This document shows, piece by piece, positions 26,732 through 35,780 of a DNA stretch of 64,000 nt. Source of the DNA: Streptomyces mobaraensis NBRC 13819 = DSM 40847 (GTDB lineage Bacteria > Actinomycetota > Actinomycetes > Streptomycetales > Streptomycetaceae). Under the pieces are notes generated by a model that was not told where the DNA came from, did not search any database, and was given only the letters and a program-made list of their open reading frames with translations. A program made the translations under genes and the position numbers. The stretch covers positions 2,914,001 through 2,978,000 of the forward strand of contig NZ_CP072827.1 in assembly GCF_017916255.1 (NCBI RefSeq), in the 5' to 3' direction. Every line of letters starts with the position of its first letter. Within the stretch, counting starts at the first letter, position 1.

Positions 26732-27703
26732 ATGCAGCGCATTGTGGTTCTGGCCGGCGGGATCGGGGGCGCCCGCTTCCTCCGCGGCCTGACATCAGCA
26801 GCCCCGGACGCGGACATCACCGTCATCGGCAACACCGGTGACGACATCCACCTCTTCGGCCTCAAGGTATGTCCCGACCTCGACACGGTGATGTACACGC
26901 TCGGCGGCGGCATCCATGAGGAGCAGGGGTGGGGCCGCGCCGACGAGAGCTTCGCCGTGAAGGAAGAACTGGCCGCCTACGGCGTCGGCCCCGAGTGGTT
27001 CGGGCTGGGCGACCGCGACTTCGCCACGCACATCGTCCGTACGCAGATGCTCGCCGCGGGCTACCCGCTCAGCGCCGTCACCGAGGCGCTGTGCGAGCGG
27101 TGGAAGCCGGGCGTCCGGCTGCTGCCGATGAGCGACGACCGCGTCGAGACGCACGTGATGATCGACGACCCGGACGGCGCCGAGGGCGCTCGCAAGGCCG
27201 TGCACTTCCAGGAGTACTGGGTGCGGCTGCGGGCCCAGGTGCCCGCACACGCGATCATCCCCGTCGGCGCGGAGCAGGCGAAGCCGGCGCCCGGTGTGCT
27301 GGAGGCGATCGGCGCGGCCGACGTCATCCTCTTCCCGCCGTCCAACCCGGTCGTCAGCGTCGGCACCATCCTCGCCGTGCCCGGGGTCCGGGAGGCCGTC
27401 GCCGCCGCCGGCGCGCCGGTCGTCGGACTCTCGCCGATCGTCGGCGACGCGCCGGTGCGCGGCATGGCCGACAAGGTGCTGGCGGCCGTCGGCGTCGAGT
27501 CCACGGCCTCGGCGGTCGCCCGGCACTACGGCCCCGACCTGATCGACGGCTGGCTGGTCGACACCGTCGACGCGGCGCGGACCGCCGAGGTGGAGGCCGC
27601 CGGCATCCGCTGCCGGGCCGTCCCGCTGATGATGACGGACGTCCCGGCCACCGCGCGGATGGCCGCCGAGGCCCTGGCCCTGGCCGAGGAGGTGCGCGCG
27701 TGA
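26732..27703 (+). CDS. fbiA: 2-phospho-L-lactate transferase / FbiA (coenzyme F420 synthesis)
   Basis: FbiA joins the phospho-lactyl/enolpyruvyl-type guanylyl intermediate to the deazaflavin Fo, giving F420-0 or its dehydro form. The 323 aa match family length. The N-terminus has '[16 protein letters not shown]' and '[22 protein letters not shown]', both CofD hallmarks, and '[15 protein letters not shown]' follows further on. The TGA overlaps the GTG of fbiB (GTGA at 27700-27703), so the two are translationally coupled. Confidence 0.97.
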   Translation: MQRIVVLAGGIGGARFLRGLTSAAPDADITVIGNTGDDIHLFGLKVCPDLDTVMYTLGGGIHEEQGWGRADESFAVKEELAAYGVGPEWFGLGDRDFATHIVRTQMLAAGYPLSAVTEALCERWKPGVRLLPMSDDRVETHVMIDDPDGAEGARKAVHFQEYWVRLRAQVPAHAIIPVGAEQAKPAPGVLEAIGAADVILFPPSNPVVSVGTILAVPGVREAVAAAGAPVVGLSPIVGDAPVRGMADKVLAAVGVESTASAVARHYGPDLIDGWLVDTVDAARTAEVEAAGIRCRAVPLMMTDVPATARMAAEALALAEEVRA

Positions 27704-29022
27704 CCGAAGCCCCCGCCTACCGGGTCTGGGCCCTGCCCGGCCTGCCGGAGGTCCGGCCCGGCGACGACCTGGTCAAACTCGTCGCCGCGGCGGCCACCGC
27801 CGAGGGAATGCCCGGGCTGGCCGACGGCGACGTCCTGCTCGTCACCTCGAAGATCGTCAGCAAGGCCGAGGGGCGCGTCGCCGAGGCGCCCGACCGCGAG
27901 GCGGCGATCGACGCCGAGACCGTCCGGCTGGTCGCCCGGCGCGGCATGCTGCGCATCGTCGAGAACCGGCTCGGCCTCGTCATGGCCGCCGCGGGCGTCG
28001 ACGCCTCCAACACCCCCGAGGGCACCATCCTGCTGCTGCCCGAGGATCCCGACGCCTCCGCCCGCGCGCTGCGCGCCGGGCTCCGGGACACACTCGGCGT
28101 GGACGTCGGCGTGATCGTCACCGACACCGCCGGGCGGCCCTGGCGCGCCGGCCTGACGGACATGGCGATCGGCGCGGCCGGGGTGCGCGTCCTGGACGAC
28201 CTGCGCGGTGGCACCGACGCGCACGGCAATCCGCTCACGGCCACCGTCGTCGCCACGGCCGACGAACTCGCCGCCGCCGGCGACCTGGTGAAGGGCAAGG
28301 CGGCCGGACTCCCGGTGGCGGTCGTCCGCGGCCTGCCGCACGTCGTGTCCGACGCCGGGGACGCGGCGGGCGCCCGGAAGCTGATCCGCTCGGGCCCGGA
28401 CGACATGTTCCGGCTGGGCACCTCCGAGGCCGTCCGGGAGGCGGTCCGACTGCGGCGCACCGTACGGGAGTTCACGGACGACCCGGTGGACCCGGGCGCG
28501 GTCCGCCGCGCGGTCGCCGCCGCCCTCACCGCTCCCGCGCCGCACCACACCACCCCCTGGCGCTTCGTCCTCCTGGAGTCCGAGGAGTCCCGGCTGCGGC
28601 TGCTCGACGCCATGCGCGACGCCTGGATCGCCGACCTGCGGGCCGACGGGCGCTCCGAGGAGAGCGTCGCCCGGCGGATCCGCCGCGGCGATCTGCTGCG
28701 CAACGCGCCGTATCTGGTGGTGCCGTGTCTGGTCATGGACGGCTCCCATGCGTATCCGGACGCGCGGCGGGCCGCGGCCGAGCGGGAGATGTTCGTCGTC
28801 GCCATGGGTGCCGGTGTGCAGAACTTCCTGGTGGCGCTGGCGGGTGAGCGGCTCGGGTCCGCGTGGGTGTCCTCCACGATGTTCTGCCGGGACGTCGTCC
28901 GGGACGTCCTGGACCTTCCGGACGACTGGGATCCGATGGGGGCGGTGGCGGTGGGGCGGCCGGCGGTGGTGCCTCGGGAGCGGCCGGAGCGGTTGGCTGA
29001 CGCGTATGTGACGGTGCGTTAG
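27700..29022 (+). CDS. fbiB: F420-0:gamma-glutamyl ligase with nitroreductase-like domain, FbiB
   Basis: FbiB adds the glutamate tail to F420-0 and, through its FMN-binding half, reduces the dehydro intermediate. The product is 440 aa. Residues ~5-245 are the ligase domain ('[18 protein letters not shown]', '[14 protein letters not shown]', '[11 protein letters not shown]'). Residues ~250-440 are the nitroreductase-fold domain ('[15 protein letters not shown]', '[12 protein letters not shown]', '[11 protein letters not shown]'). The GTG start overlaps the fbiA stop. Confidence 0.97.
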   Translation: MTEAPAYRVWALPGLPEVRPGDDLVKLVAAAATAEGMPGLADGDVLLVTSKIVSKAEGRVAEAPDREAAIDAETVRLVARRGMLRIVENRLGLVMAAAGVDASNTPEGTILLLPEDPDASARALRAGLRDTLGVDVGVIVTDTAGRPWRAGLTDMAIGAAGVRVLDDLRGGTDAHGNPLTATVVATADELAAAGDLVKGKAAGLPVAVVRGLPHVVSDAGDAAGARKLIRSGPDDMFRLGTSEAVREAVRLRRTVREFTDDPVDPGAVRRAVAAALTAPAPHHTTPWRFVLLESEESRLRLLDAMRDAWIADLRADGRSEESVARRIRRGDLLRNAPYLVVPCLVMDGSHAYPDARRAAAEREMFVVAMGAGVQNFLVALAGERLGSAWVSSTMFCRDVVRDVLDLPDDWDPMGAVAVGRPAVVPRERPERLADAYVTVR

Positions 29023-29063
29023 CGCTGCGCTCGGCCCTTTCGCGCCCTTGCCCGGCCCGTCCG

Positions 29064-29180
29064 TCCGGCGTTCGAGGGCGACGCCCGCCCTCACCCGGCC
29101 CATCCGGCGTTCGAGGACAGCGCGCGCTCCCACCCAGCCCGTCCGGCGTTTGAGGACAGCGCGCGCAGCGTGCTGCGGGG
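29064..29180. repeat. Three-unit tandem repeat, period 39 bp
   Basis: 'TCCGGCGTT(C/T)GAGG' starts at 29064, 29103 and 29142, exactly 39 bp apart. Units 1 and 2 are alike along their length; unit 3 matches for about 25 bp and then continues into the reversed junction element. Confidence 0.8.
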
Positions 29181-29221
29181 GTGCGGGGGCTTGCCCCCGC
29201 GGAAACGGTGAAAGGGCGGGG
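29135..29221 (-). repeat. Convergent-junction repeat element, copy 2 (reversed)
   Basis: Read on the minus strand it runs from 'CCCGCCCTTTCACCGTTTCC' through the hairpin GCGGGGGC / GCCCCCGC to the end 'GTCCTCAAACGCCGGACGGG'. It is opposed to copy 3. Confidence 0.8.
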
Positions 29222-29295
29222 CTGGGGCTGCTCCCCCTGGCAGCGTCCGGGAGGGCGGGCCGGTGGATGGACCGGTGAGTGGGGGGATGATGCCC

Positions 29296-29389
29296 CGGTC
29301 CCGCCCTTTCACCGTTTCTCGCAGGGGCTCCGCCCCTGCACCCCCGAGCGCGCCTGCGGCACGCGTCCTCAAACGCCGGACGGGCTGGT
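29296..29389 (+). repeat. Convergent-junction repeat element, copy 3
   Basis: It reads 'CGGTCCCGCCCTTTCACCGT', then the perfect hairpin GCAGGGGC / GCCCCTGC (29321-29339), then 'GCGTCCTCAAACGCCGGACG' and 'GGCTGG'. With copy 2 it forms a large inverted pair. Confidence 0.8.
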
Positions 29390-29420
29390 GGGGCGGGCTG
29401 CCTCGTAGGGTGCGGCGGCG

Positions 29421-30335
29421 CTACAGGTGCCTGATGTCGTTCACCGAGAAGCGCGGCGCCCGGCGTTCCGGGCGGATGCCGGTGAGGAGGATGAGGCGGC
29501 AGGCGCGGTGGCGCTGGCCGGTGTAGGGGGCGAGGAGTTCGAGCATGCGCGCGTCGTCGGTGCCCCGGGCGCCGGTGAGCGCGTAGCCGATGGTCTTCGG
29601 CAGGTGCAGGTCCCCGACCGTCACCGCGTCCGGAGCGCCGTTGCTGCGCTGGAGGGTTTCCGCCGCCGTCCAGGGGCCGACGCCGGGGACGAGCCGGAGG
29701 CGGGCCGCGGCGCGTTCGGCGTCCATCGCCGCGGCCTCCTCCAGGCGGGCGGCGACACGGGCCGCCTGGACGACGGTCGCCGAGCGCTTGCCGTCGACAC
29801 CGGCCCGGTGCCACTCCCAGGAGGGCAGGAGGGCCCAGGCGCGGGCGTCGGGCATGACGCGCATGCGGCCGGCGGGCCCGTCGGCCGGGCCCGGCGCGGG
29901 CTCGCCGTGCCGCTGGAGGAGCAGCCGCCAGGCGCGGTACGCCTCGTCGCTGGTGACCTTCTGCTCCAGGATGGAGGGGATCAGCGACTCCAGCACCAGC
30001 CCGGTGCGGGCCAGCCGCAGGCCGGGGTGGCGGCGGTGCGCCTCGTGCAGGAGGCGGTGGCGCGGGGCGAACGCGGTGGGGTCGTCGTCCGCGCCCAGGA
30101 GCGCGGGGAGGGTGTCCAGGAGCCAGTCCGCGCCGGGGCCCCACGCCTCGGCGCGCACCTCGCCCGCGCGCGCGGCGATCCGGATCGTGCCCGGGCCCTC
30201 GGGGGTGCGGCTGGCGCGCCAGACGGCGCCGTCGGGGGCCACGCGATACGCGGGGTCGCCGGGGCCGCGCGCCAGGACGCCGAGGGTGCGTCCCAGGTCG
30301 AGGGGGCCCGGCGGGGCCCAGGTGCGGGTGGCCAT
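29421..30335 (-). CDS. AlkA-like DNA-3-methyladenine glycosylase family protein
   Basis: This 304-aa protein has a C-terminal helix-hairpin-helix base-excision fold. The HhH and catalytic loop appear as 'LRLVPGVGPWTAAETLQRSN' followed by 'VTVGDLHLPK', with the Asp in the expected catalytic place. 'LIPSILEQKVTSDEAYRAWR' matches the conserved glycosylase helix. It probably removes alkylated purines. No iron-sulfur Cys cluster is present, unlike EndoIII. It lies 30 bp downstream of the NDP-sugar synthase gene on the same strand. Confidence 0.9.
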   Translation of the reverse strand: MATRTWAPPGPLDLGRTLGVLARGPGDPAYRVAPDGAVWRASRTPEGPGTIRIAARAGEVRAEAWGPGADWLLDTLPALLGADDDPTAFAPRHRLLHEAHRRHPGLRLARTGLVLESLIPSILEQKVTSDEAYRAWRLLLQRHGEPAPGPADGPAGRMRVMPDARAWALLPSWEWHRAGVDGKRSATVVQAARVAARLEEAAAMDAERAAARLRLVPGVGPWTAAETLQRSNGAPDAVTVGDLHLPKTIGYALTGARGTDDARMLELLAPYTGQRHRACRLILLTGIRPERRAPRFSVNDIRHL

Positions 30336-30365
30336 CCGGCCAGGGTAACGCCGTCCGGGTGCGGC

Positions 30366-31472
30366 CTACTGGTCCGACGAGAAGCGCACGGCGCCGCGCG
30401 GGATGCGCGCGTCGCACCACACCCGGGCGCCCGTCCGGAACTCGTTGTCGGAGCCGATCTCCGCGTGGTCGCCGACGACCGCGCCGTCCAGGACCGTACG
30501 CGCCCCGACGCGCGCCCCCGCGCCCACGAGGGAGTCGCGGACGGAGGCACCGGCCTCGATGACGGCGCCGTCGAGGACCGTGCTGCCGTCGACCCGGGCG
30601 CCGGGTTCGACGCGGGCGCCGGCGCCGATCACCGTGCCGCCCATGAGCTTGGCGTCGGGGGCGACCTCGGCGGTGGGCAGGACCAGCCGCTCGCCGCAGC
30701 GGCCGGGGACCGCCGGGGAGGGGGCGCGGCCGAGGACGAGGTCGGCGGAGCCGCGGACGAACGCCTGCGGGGTGCCCAGGTCCAGCCAGTAGGTGGAGTC
30801 GACCATGCCGTGCAGGTGGGCGCCGTCGGCCAGCAGGCCGGGGAAGGTCTCGCGCTCGACGGAGACCGGGCGGCCGGCCGGGATGGTGTCGATCACGGAC
30901 CGGTTGAAGACGTAGGCGCCGGCGTTGATCTGGTCGGTGACGATCTCCTCGGGCGTCTGCGGCTTCTCCAGGAAGGCGGTGACGCGCCCGTCGGCGTCGG
31001 TGGGGACGAGCCCGTACGCCCTCGGGTCGGTCACCCGGGTGAGGTGGAGGGAGACGTCCGCGCCCGCCGTGCGGTGGGTGGAGATCAGGGCCTCGATGTC
31101 GAGGCCCGTGAGGATGTCGCCGTTGAAGATGAGGACGGGGTCGTCGGGACCCGAGTGCAGCCGGTGGGCGACATTGCGGATGGCGCCGCCGGTGCCCAGG
31201 GGCTCGACCTCGGTGACGTACTCCAGGTGCAGGCCGAGCGCCGAGCCGTCGCCGAAGTACGGCTCGAAGACCTCGGCCAGGTAGGAGGTGGCGAGCACGA
31301 TGTGCTCGATGCCCGCCGCCCGGGCCCGGGCCAGCTGGTGGGTGAGGAAGGGCACCCCCGCCGCCGGGACCATGGGTTTGGGCGTGTGCACGGTGAGCGG
31401 ACGCAGCCGGGTCCCCTTGCCGCCGACCAGGAGGATCGCTTCTCGTGGAGGCGGCTGATGCGGTTCAGTCAA
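30366..31472 (-). CDS. NDP-sugar synthase, probable mannose-1-phosphate guanylyltransferase
   Basis: This 368-aa enzyme transfers a nucleotidyl group to a sugar-1-phosphate. The N-terminal Rossmann-like domain has 'AILLVGGKGTRLRPLTVHTP', 'PLGTGGAIRNV' and the metal Asp in 'LIFNGDILTGLD'. Residues ~265-360 form a left-handed beta helix of hexapeptide repeats ('GAGARVEPGARVDGSTVLDG'). By position (Rv3264c-like, with manA and manB nearby) GDP-mannose is the likely product. The only start upstream of the conserved core is TTG at 31472, with a weak AGGAAG 14 bases before it. Confidence 0.92.
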   Translation of the reverse strand: MTEPHQPPPREAILLVGGKGTRLRPLTVHTPKPMVPAAGVPFLTHQLARARAAGIEHIVLATSYLAEVFEPYFGDGSALGLHLEYVTEVEPLGTGGAIRNVAHRLHSGPDDPVLIFNGDILTGLDIEALISTHRTAGADVSLHLTRVTDPRAYGLVPTDADGRVTAFLEKPQTPEEIVTDQINAGAYVFNRSVIDTIPAGRPVSVERETFPGLLADGAHLHGMVDSTYWLDLGTPQAFVRGSADLVLGRAPSPAVPGRCGERLVLPTAEVAPDAKLMGGTVIGAGARVEPGARVDGSTVLDGAVIEAGASVRDSLVGAGARVGARTVLDGAVVGDHAEIGSDNEFRTGARVWCDARIPRGAVRFSSDQ

Positions 31473-31590
31473 CGTGTTCGTCTCTGCTTCCTGGTGGGGC
31501 CGGGCCGTGAACGGCGGCCAGTGTATGCAGACCGCACCGGCCCGCCGGACGGTGCGCCTCCGAATACGGCGGTCAGCGGCGGTACGGCGG

Positions 31591-33288
31591 TCAGCGGCCC
31601 TGGAGCCGGGCCGCGGTGCTGCGGGCGGTGCCGAGCTTGGCGTAGAGGCGGTCGCCGGGGCACTCGGTGGAGTAGCCGTCGCGGTGACCGGAGATGACCT
31701 TGAGTTTGACCTTCGCCCCCTTCTTGAAGAGGTTCCCGCCGGCCGACACCAGGGTCGTGGTGCCGCGGGGGTTGGCGTTGTACAGGCCGAGCTTCCAGGC
31801 GGTGAGGGCGGCCACGGCGTTCACCGCGGCCTTGGCCGGGCTGGTGGTCCCATAGGTGCCGAGCACCGCGATCCCCATGCTGTTCGTGTTGAAACCGAGA
31901 GTATGGGCGCCCTTGACGGGCTTCGCCACCCCGCCTGCCCGGCCCTCGTAGACGGTGCCGCACTTGTCGATGAGGAAGTTGTAGCCGATGTCCCGCCAGC
32001 CGCTGCTGACGACGTGATAGCGGTAGATACCTCGGATGACGGAGGGGGACTGGGCGCAGGTGTACCCGTTGCCGGAGGCGGTGTGGTGCACGAAGGCCGC
32101 CTTCACCTTCTTGGTATAGACGAAGCCCCGTTCGCGCATCGACTCGTCGGCCCCCCAGCCGGCCCGGGTGACGATGCGGGGCCGCGGGCCGGCGTGTCCG
32201 GCGTAGACGGCGCCGGTGTCGGTGTCGTCGTCGGCGGCCGCGTCCGCGGGGCCGTTCTCGCCGTTCACACCGGCCTCGCTGGTCTCACCGGACTCGCCGC
32301 TCGTATCGGCGCTCGTGCCCGCGCTCGCACCCGTGCTCGCGTCCGACGCGTCACCGGGGTCCGTGCCCTCGGATCCCTGTCCCTCCGCCGCCGAGGCGTC
32401 CTCCTCCGCCCCGAACCGGTCGCCCGTACCGCCCGTGCCACCGGTGCCGTCCCGGCCGTCCCGGCCGTCCCGCGTAGTGGTGGAGGCGCTCACGCTCGCA
32501 CCCGGCGCGACCGCCGTGAGCGTCGCGACCTCCTCGGCGGTGGGCCGGTGGGTGGCGGCGGGGATCTCGTGGGCGCCCAGCGGGGCGAGCGGGGCGTTGG
32601 CCGCGGAGGTGGCGCGTTCCTCGTCGTCGGGGGCGGGCGCCGCCGCGCGGGAGCGCTGCCGGGCGGCGGGCGCCGAGCCGGGGTCGACGAGTTCGGCGCG
32701 CAGTCCGCGCGGCAGCGTGGCGGAGCCCGCCGGGCGCCCGGCGGCGGCCCCCGGCCGGACCCGCACCTCGATGGCGTCCGAGGCCCCGACCCACAGCGGC
32801 GCCGTGGCCCCGCGCAGGCCGGAGCGGGCCTCGGAGCCGTCCGCGTCGGGCCGGTCGTGGTCCTGGACCTGGACGTCCTGCCACCCGGACCAGGTCCGCG
32901 CGCCCACGGCCCGGGTACGGACCTGGGCCCGGCCGCGGAGTTCGGCCCCCGCGTCGTCCCAGACGATGCCGACCATGGAGAACGGTTTCACCCGCTGGGG
33001 CCGCAGGCCCCGGATGCCGGTCCCGGCCGACTCCGCCTGGGCCCTGCCGGGCGTGGCGGCCCCGCCGCCTTCCGCGGTCGGCAGCGGGACGAGGGGCAGC
33101 GAGTACGTCGCGCCGGGGATCTTCGCCGGGACGGCGGCGGGGGCCCGCACCGGCGCCGCGCCGGGGGCCTTCGGCGGGGCGGCGGCCGGGCGGGCGGGCG
33201 CGGAGACCGCACCGGGCGCGCCGAGGACGGGGAGGGTCAAGGTGGCGGCACAGGCGGTGACCGCCGAGGTGACGAGGAATCCACGCAT
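31591..33288 (-). CDS. Secreted peptidoglycan-recognition N-acetylmuramoyl-L-alanine amidase
   Basis: The product is 565 aa with a signal peptide (MRGFLVTSAVTACAATLTLP). Residues ~100-240 form a beta-rich domain common to large Streptomyces PGRP amidases. A Ser/Thr/Gly/Asp-rich linker follows (~270-360). The amidase_2/PGRP domain at ~365-530 shows zinc ligands in 'KAAFVHHTASGNG', 'VISGHRDGY' and 'TECPGDRLY'. It should cut the lactyl-amide bond between MurNAc and the stem peptide outside the cell. AGGA 8 bases upstream supports the ATG at 33288. Confidence 0.93.
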   Translation of the reverse strand: MRGFLVTSAVTACAATLTLPVLGAPGAVSAPARPAAAPPKAPGAAPVRAPAAVPAKIPGATYSLPLVPLPTAEGGGAATPGRAQAESAGTGIRGLRPQRVKPFSMVGIVWDDAGAELRGRAQVRTRAVGARTWSGWQDVQVQDHDRPDADGSEARSGLRGATAPLWVGASDAIEVRVRPGAAAGRPAGSATLPRGLRAELVDPGSAPAARQRSRAAAPAPDDEERATSAANAPLAPLGAHEIPAATHRPTAEEVATLTAVAPGASVSASTTTRDGRDGRDGTGGTGGTGDRFGAEEDASAAEGQGSEGTDPGDASDASTGASAGTSADTSGESGETSEAGVNGENGPADAAADDDTDTGAVYAGHAGPRPRIVTRAGWGADESMRERGFVYTKKVKAAFVHHTASGNGYTCAQSPSVIRGIYRYHVVSSGWRDIGYNFLIDKCGTVYEGRAGGVAKPVKGAHTLGFNTNSMGIAVLGTYGTTSPAKAAVNAVAALTAWKLGLYNANPRGTTTLVSAGGNLFKKGAKVKLKVISGHRDGYSTECPGDRLYAKLGTARSTAARLQGR

Positions 33289-33427
33289 GACACAGATCCT
33301 GCTCATATCCGGACAAACATGTCCATTCCTGTCCATTCATTCCGTGACGGCCTGTCGGCCCACGACGGCCCGCGCACCGCGCCCGTCCGACTGACCGTCA
33401 CGCCCCGCCCGGCGTACCCTTCCGGGG

Positions 33428-34180
33428 ATGAACGCCACCGACCGCACCCCCGCCGACCTGCTGCGTTCCGCTCTCGCCGCGGACCCGACGCGCCCGCTCG
33501 TGACCTTCTACGACGACGCCACCGGCGAACGCGTGGAACTGTCCGTGGCCACCTTCGCCAATTGGGTGGCCAAGACCGCCAATCTGCTCCAGGGCGAGCT
33601 CGCCGCCGAGCCCGGCGACCGCCTCGCGCTCCTCCTCCCCGCCCACTGGCAGACCGCCGTCTGGCTGGTCGCCTGCTCCTCCGTCGGGGTGGTGGCCGAG
33701 GTGGGCGGCGACCCGGCCTCGGCCGACCTCGTGGTGAGCGGCCCGGACCGGCTGGAGGAGGCGCGCGCCTGCTCCGGGGAGCGCGTGGCACTCGCCCTCC
33801 GCCCACTGGGCGGCCGCTTCCCACAGCCGCCGCAGGGCTTCCTCGATTACGCCGTCGAGGTCCCCGGCCAGGGCGACCGCTTCGCCCCGTACGCCCCGGT
33901 GGACCCTCATGCCCCGGCGCTCGTCGTGGACGGGCGGGAGCTGACGGGTGCGCAGGTGGTCGAACGGGCGCGCGAGGACGCGGCGGGGCGCGGGCTGGAG
34001 CCCGGCGCGCGGCTGCTCTCCGGGCTGCCGTACGACACCTGGGACGGCCTCGCCGCCGGCCTCTACGCCCCACTGGCCGCGGGCGCCTCGGTGGTGCTCT
34101 GCCGTCACCTCGGTGAACTCTCCGAGGAGGCCCTGACGCAGCGCCGGGCGAGCGAACGCGTCACCGTGACGGCCCTCTGA
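33428..34180 (+). CDS. TIGR03089 family protein (truncated acyl-adenylate-enzyme-like fold)
   Basis: This 250-aa cytosolic protein matches the actinobacterial TIGR03089 group, which resembles the N-terminal half of AMP-binding synthetases ('RPLVTFYDDATGERVELSV', 'NWVAKTANLLQGEL', 'LLPAHWQTAVWLVACSSVG') but ends before the adenylation motifs. It is divergent from the PGRP amidase (139 bp) and lies 89 bp upstream of the first LCP gene, as in mycobacteria (Rv3268 beside the Rv3267 LCP). The function is unknown; catalysis is unlikely from the missing half. Confidence 0.9.
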   Translation: MNATDRTPADLLRSALAADPTRPLVTFYDDATGERVELSVATFANWVAKTANLLQGELAAEPGDRLALLLPAHWQTAVWLVACSSVGVVAEVGGDPASADLVVSGPDRLEEARACSGERVALALRPLGGRFPQPPQGFLDYAVEVPGQGDRFAPYAPVDPHAPALVVDGRELTGAQVVERAREDAAGRGLEPGARLLSGLPYDTWDGLAAGLYAPLAAGASVVLCRHLGELSEEALTQRRASERVTVTAL

Positions 34181-34269
34181 CGGCCCTCTGGCGCTGCCGG
34201 GCCGCGACTCCGGGGCGATGATCGACGGGTAGGCACCCCGAGACCCGCTCCGGAGGGAGTCGCGCACCC

Positions 34270-35532
34270 GTGGCCCACAGCTCAGGCGCACCTCTCCGGC
34301 CGTCCGGTCCGTCCGATCCCGGCGCGGACGGCGGTTCCCGCACGCCGCGGCGGCGCCGTTGGGTGCGCCGGCTGCTGCTGGGGCTGGTGGTGCTGCTGGT
34401 GGCGATGACGGTGCTGACCTGGGTGCTCTACGAGCGCCTCGACGGCAACATCACCACGGACACCCGCACGGCGGACGAGCTGGCGCAGTACGAGCGGGAG
34501 CGCCCCACCGCCCTGGTCTCGGGCGCCCAGAACATCCTGATCATCGGCTCCGACACCCGTGGCGGCGCCGAGAACGGCAAGTACGGCACGGACAGCGGCA
34601 CCCAGCGCTCGGACACCACGATCCTGCTGCACCTCGCCGCCGACCGGAGGAGCGCGACGGCCGTCAGCATGCCGCGCGATCTGATGGCGAAGATCCCGAG
34701 TTGCCGTAAACCGGACGGAAGTTACACCAACGAGCATTTCGCCCAGTTCAACTGGGCCTTCGAGGACGCCGGGGCCGCCTGCACCATCCGCACCCTGGAG
34801 AACATCACCCACGTCCGCGTCGACCACCACATCATCGTGGACTTCGCCAGCTTCAAACGGCTGGTGGACGCGGTCGACGGGGTCGAGGTCTGTCTGAAGA
34901 AGCCGATGGACGACCCCGACGCCCGGCTGAAGCTGCCCGCCGGCCGGCAGGTGCTGCACGGCGAGGCGGCCCTCGGCTACGTCCGCGCCCGGCACAGCCT
35001 CGGCGACGGCAGCGACACCGAACGCATGGGGCGTCAGCAGGCGTTCCTGGGGGCCCTGTTCCAGGAGATGCGCAGCGACGGGGTGCTCCTCAACCCCACC
35101 CGCCTCTACCCCGTGCTCGACGCGGCGACGAAGTCCCTCACCACGGACGCCGGGCTGGACTCGCTCCGCAAGATGTACGACCTGGTGCGCACGGTACGCA
35201 ACATCCCCGCCGAGCACGTCCAGTTCCTGACCGTGCCGCGCCGCCCGTACCAGTACAACGCCGACCGCGACGAGTTGGTGCAGCCGGACGCGGACCGGCT
35301 CTTCGAGCTGCTGCGGTACGACCGGCCGGTGCCCGTCACCGCCCATGTCCGCCCGGCCGACGGCAAGAACGCCGACGGCGGGAGCGCCGCCGGCAGACGC
35401 CCCGCGCCGCCCCGCGAACCGGACCCCACCGAGGCCCCCGCGGAGGTCCCTCCCACCGGTTCCGCGAGCCCGTCGCCCACCGCTCCCCCCACCTACGAGG
35501 GCACCACGGCCGCCCGCGGCATCTGCGGTTGA
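34270..35532 (+). CDS. LCP (LytR-CpsA-Psr) family glycopolymer transferase 1
   Basis: This 420-aa protein has a basic cytosolic N-terminus, one membrane helix (residues ~35-58, 'LLLGLVVLLVAMTVLTWVL') and an extracellular LCP domain. LCP motifs seen are 'NILIIGSDTRGG', 'SMPRDLMAKIP', 'VDHHIIVDFASFKRLVDAVDG' and 'GYVRARHSLGDGSDTERMGR' with the Arg pair that binds the lipid pyrophosphate. It lacks a LytR_C domain and ends in a Pro/Thr-rich tail. LCP enzymes move undecaprenyl-linked glycopolymers to peptidoglycan. GGAGGGAG precedes the GTG. Confidence 0.95.
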   Translation: MAHSSGAPLRPSGPSDPGADGGSRTPRRRRWVRRLLLGLVVLLVAMTVLTWVLYERLDGNITTDTRTADELAQYERERPTALVSGAQNILIIGSDTRGGAENGKYGTDSGTQRSDTTILLHLAADRRSATAVSMPRDLMAKIPSCRKPDGSYTNEHFAQFNWAFEDAGAACTIRTLENITHVRVDHHIIVDFASFKRLVDAVDGVEVCLKKPMDDPDARLKLPAGRQVLHGEAALGYVRARHSLGDGSDTERMGRQQAFLGALFQEMRSDGVLLNPTRLYPVLDAATKSLTTDAGLDSLRKMYDLVRTVRNIPAEHVQFLTVPRRPYQYNADRDELVQPDADRLFELLRYDRPVPVTAHVRPADGKNADGGSAAGRRPAPPREPDPTEAPAEVPPTGSASPSPTAPPTYEGTTAARGICG

Positions 35533-35780
35533 CGGCACCGGGGGTACGATCGGACTTTTCGCCCCGGCGAAAGCGTCGGGGCGGCACTCCGGCGAAGAGA
35601 TGGGGCGGATTGCCCAGTTGTAGGGGTGCGTGATTTGTCACTGACGTCGCTAGCCGCTGAACTGGGCGGATAGTGTGAGCGGTCCGGTGCGCACGGCCGG
35701 TGATCGCGCACTGCAAGACGACATGACCGAGCGCCTCGGGGGTAGGCGCCGCGTGGCACCGACGGAGGACTCAAGCGACC

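Larger units (their letters stand above)
29023..29420. other. 398-bp convergent intergenic region, filled with repeats
   Basis: The space between fbiB (+) and the AlkA-like gene (-) has no gene. It consists almost wholly of a 39-bp-period tandem array (29064-29180) and two inverted copies of the convergent-junction element (29135-29221 reversed, 29296-29389 forward). Confidence 0.8.

Noticed and set aside
33306..33336. Earlier starts of the PGRP amidase
   Set aside because: They would place charged and Cys-containing residues before the signal peptide and lack a Shine-Dalgarno; the ATG at 33288 gives a standard signal peptide.
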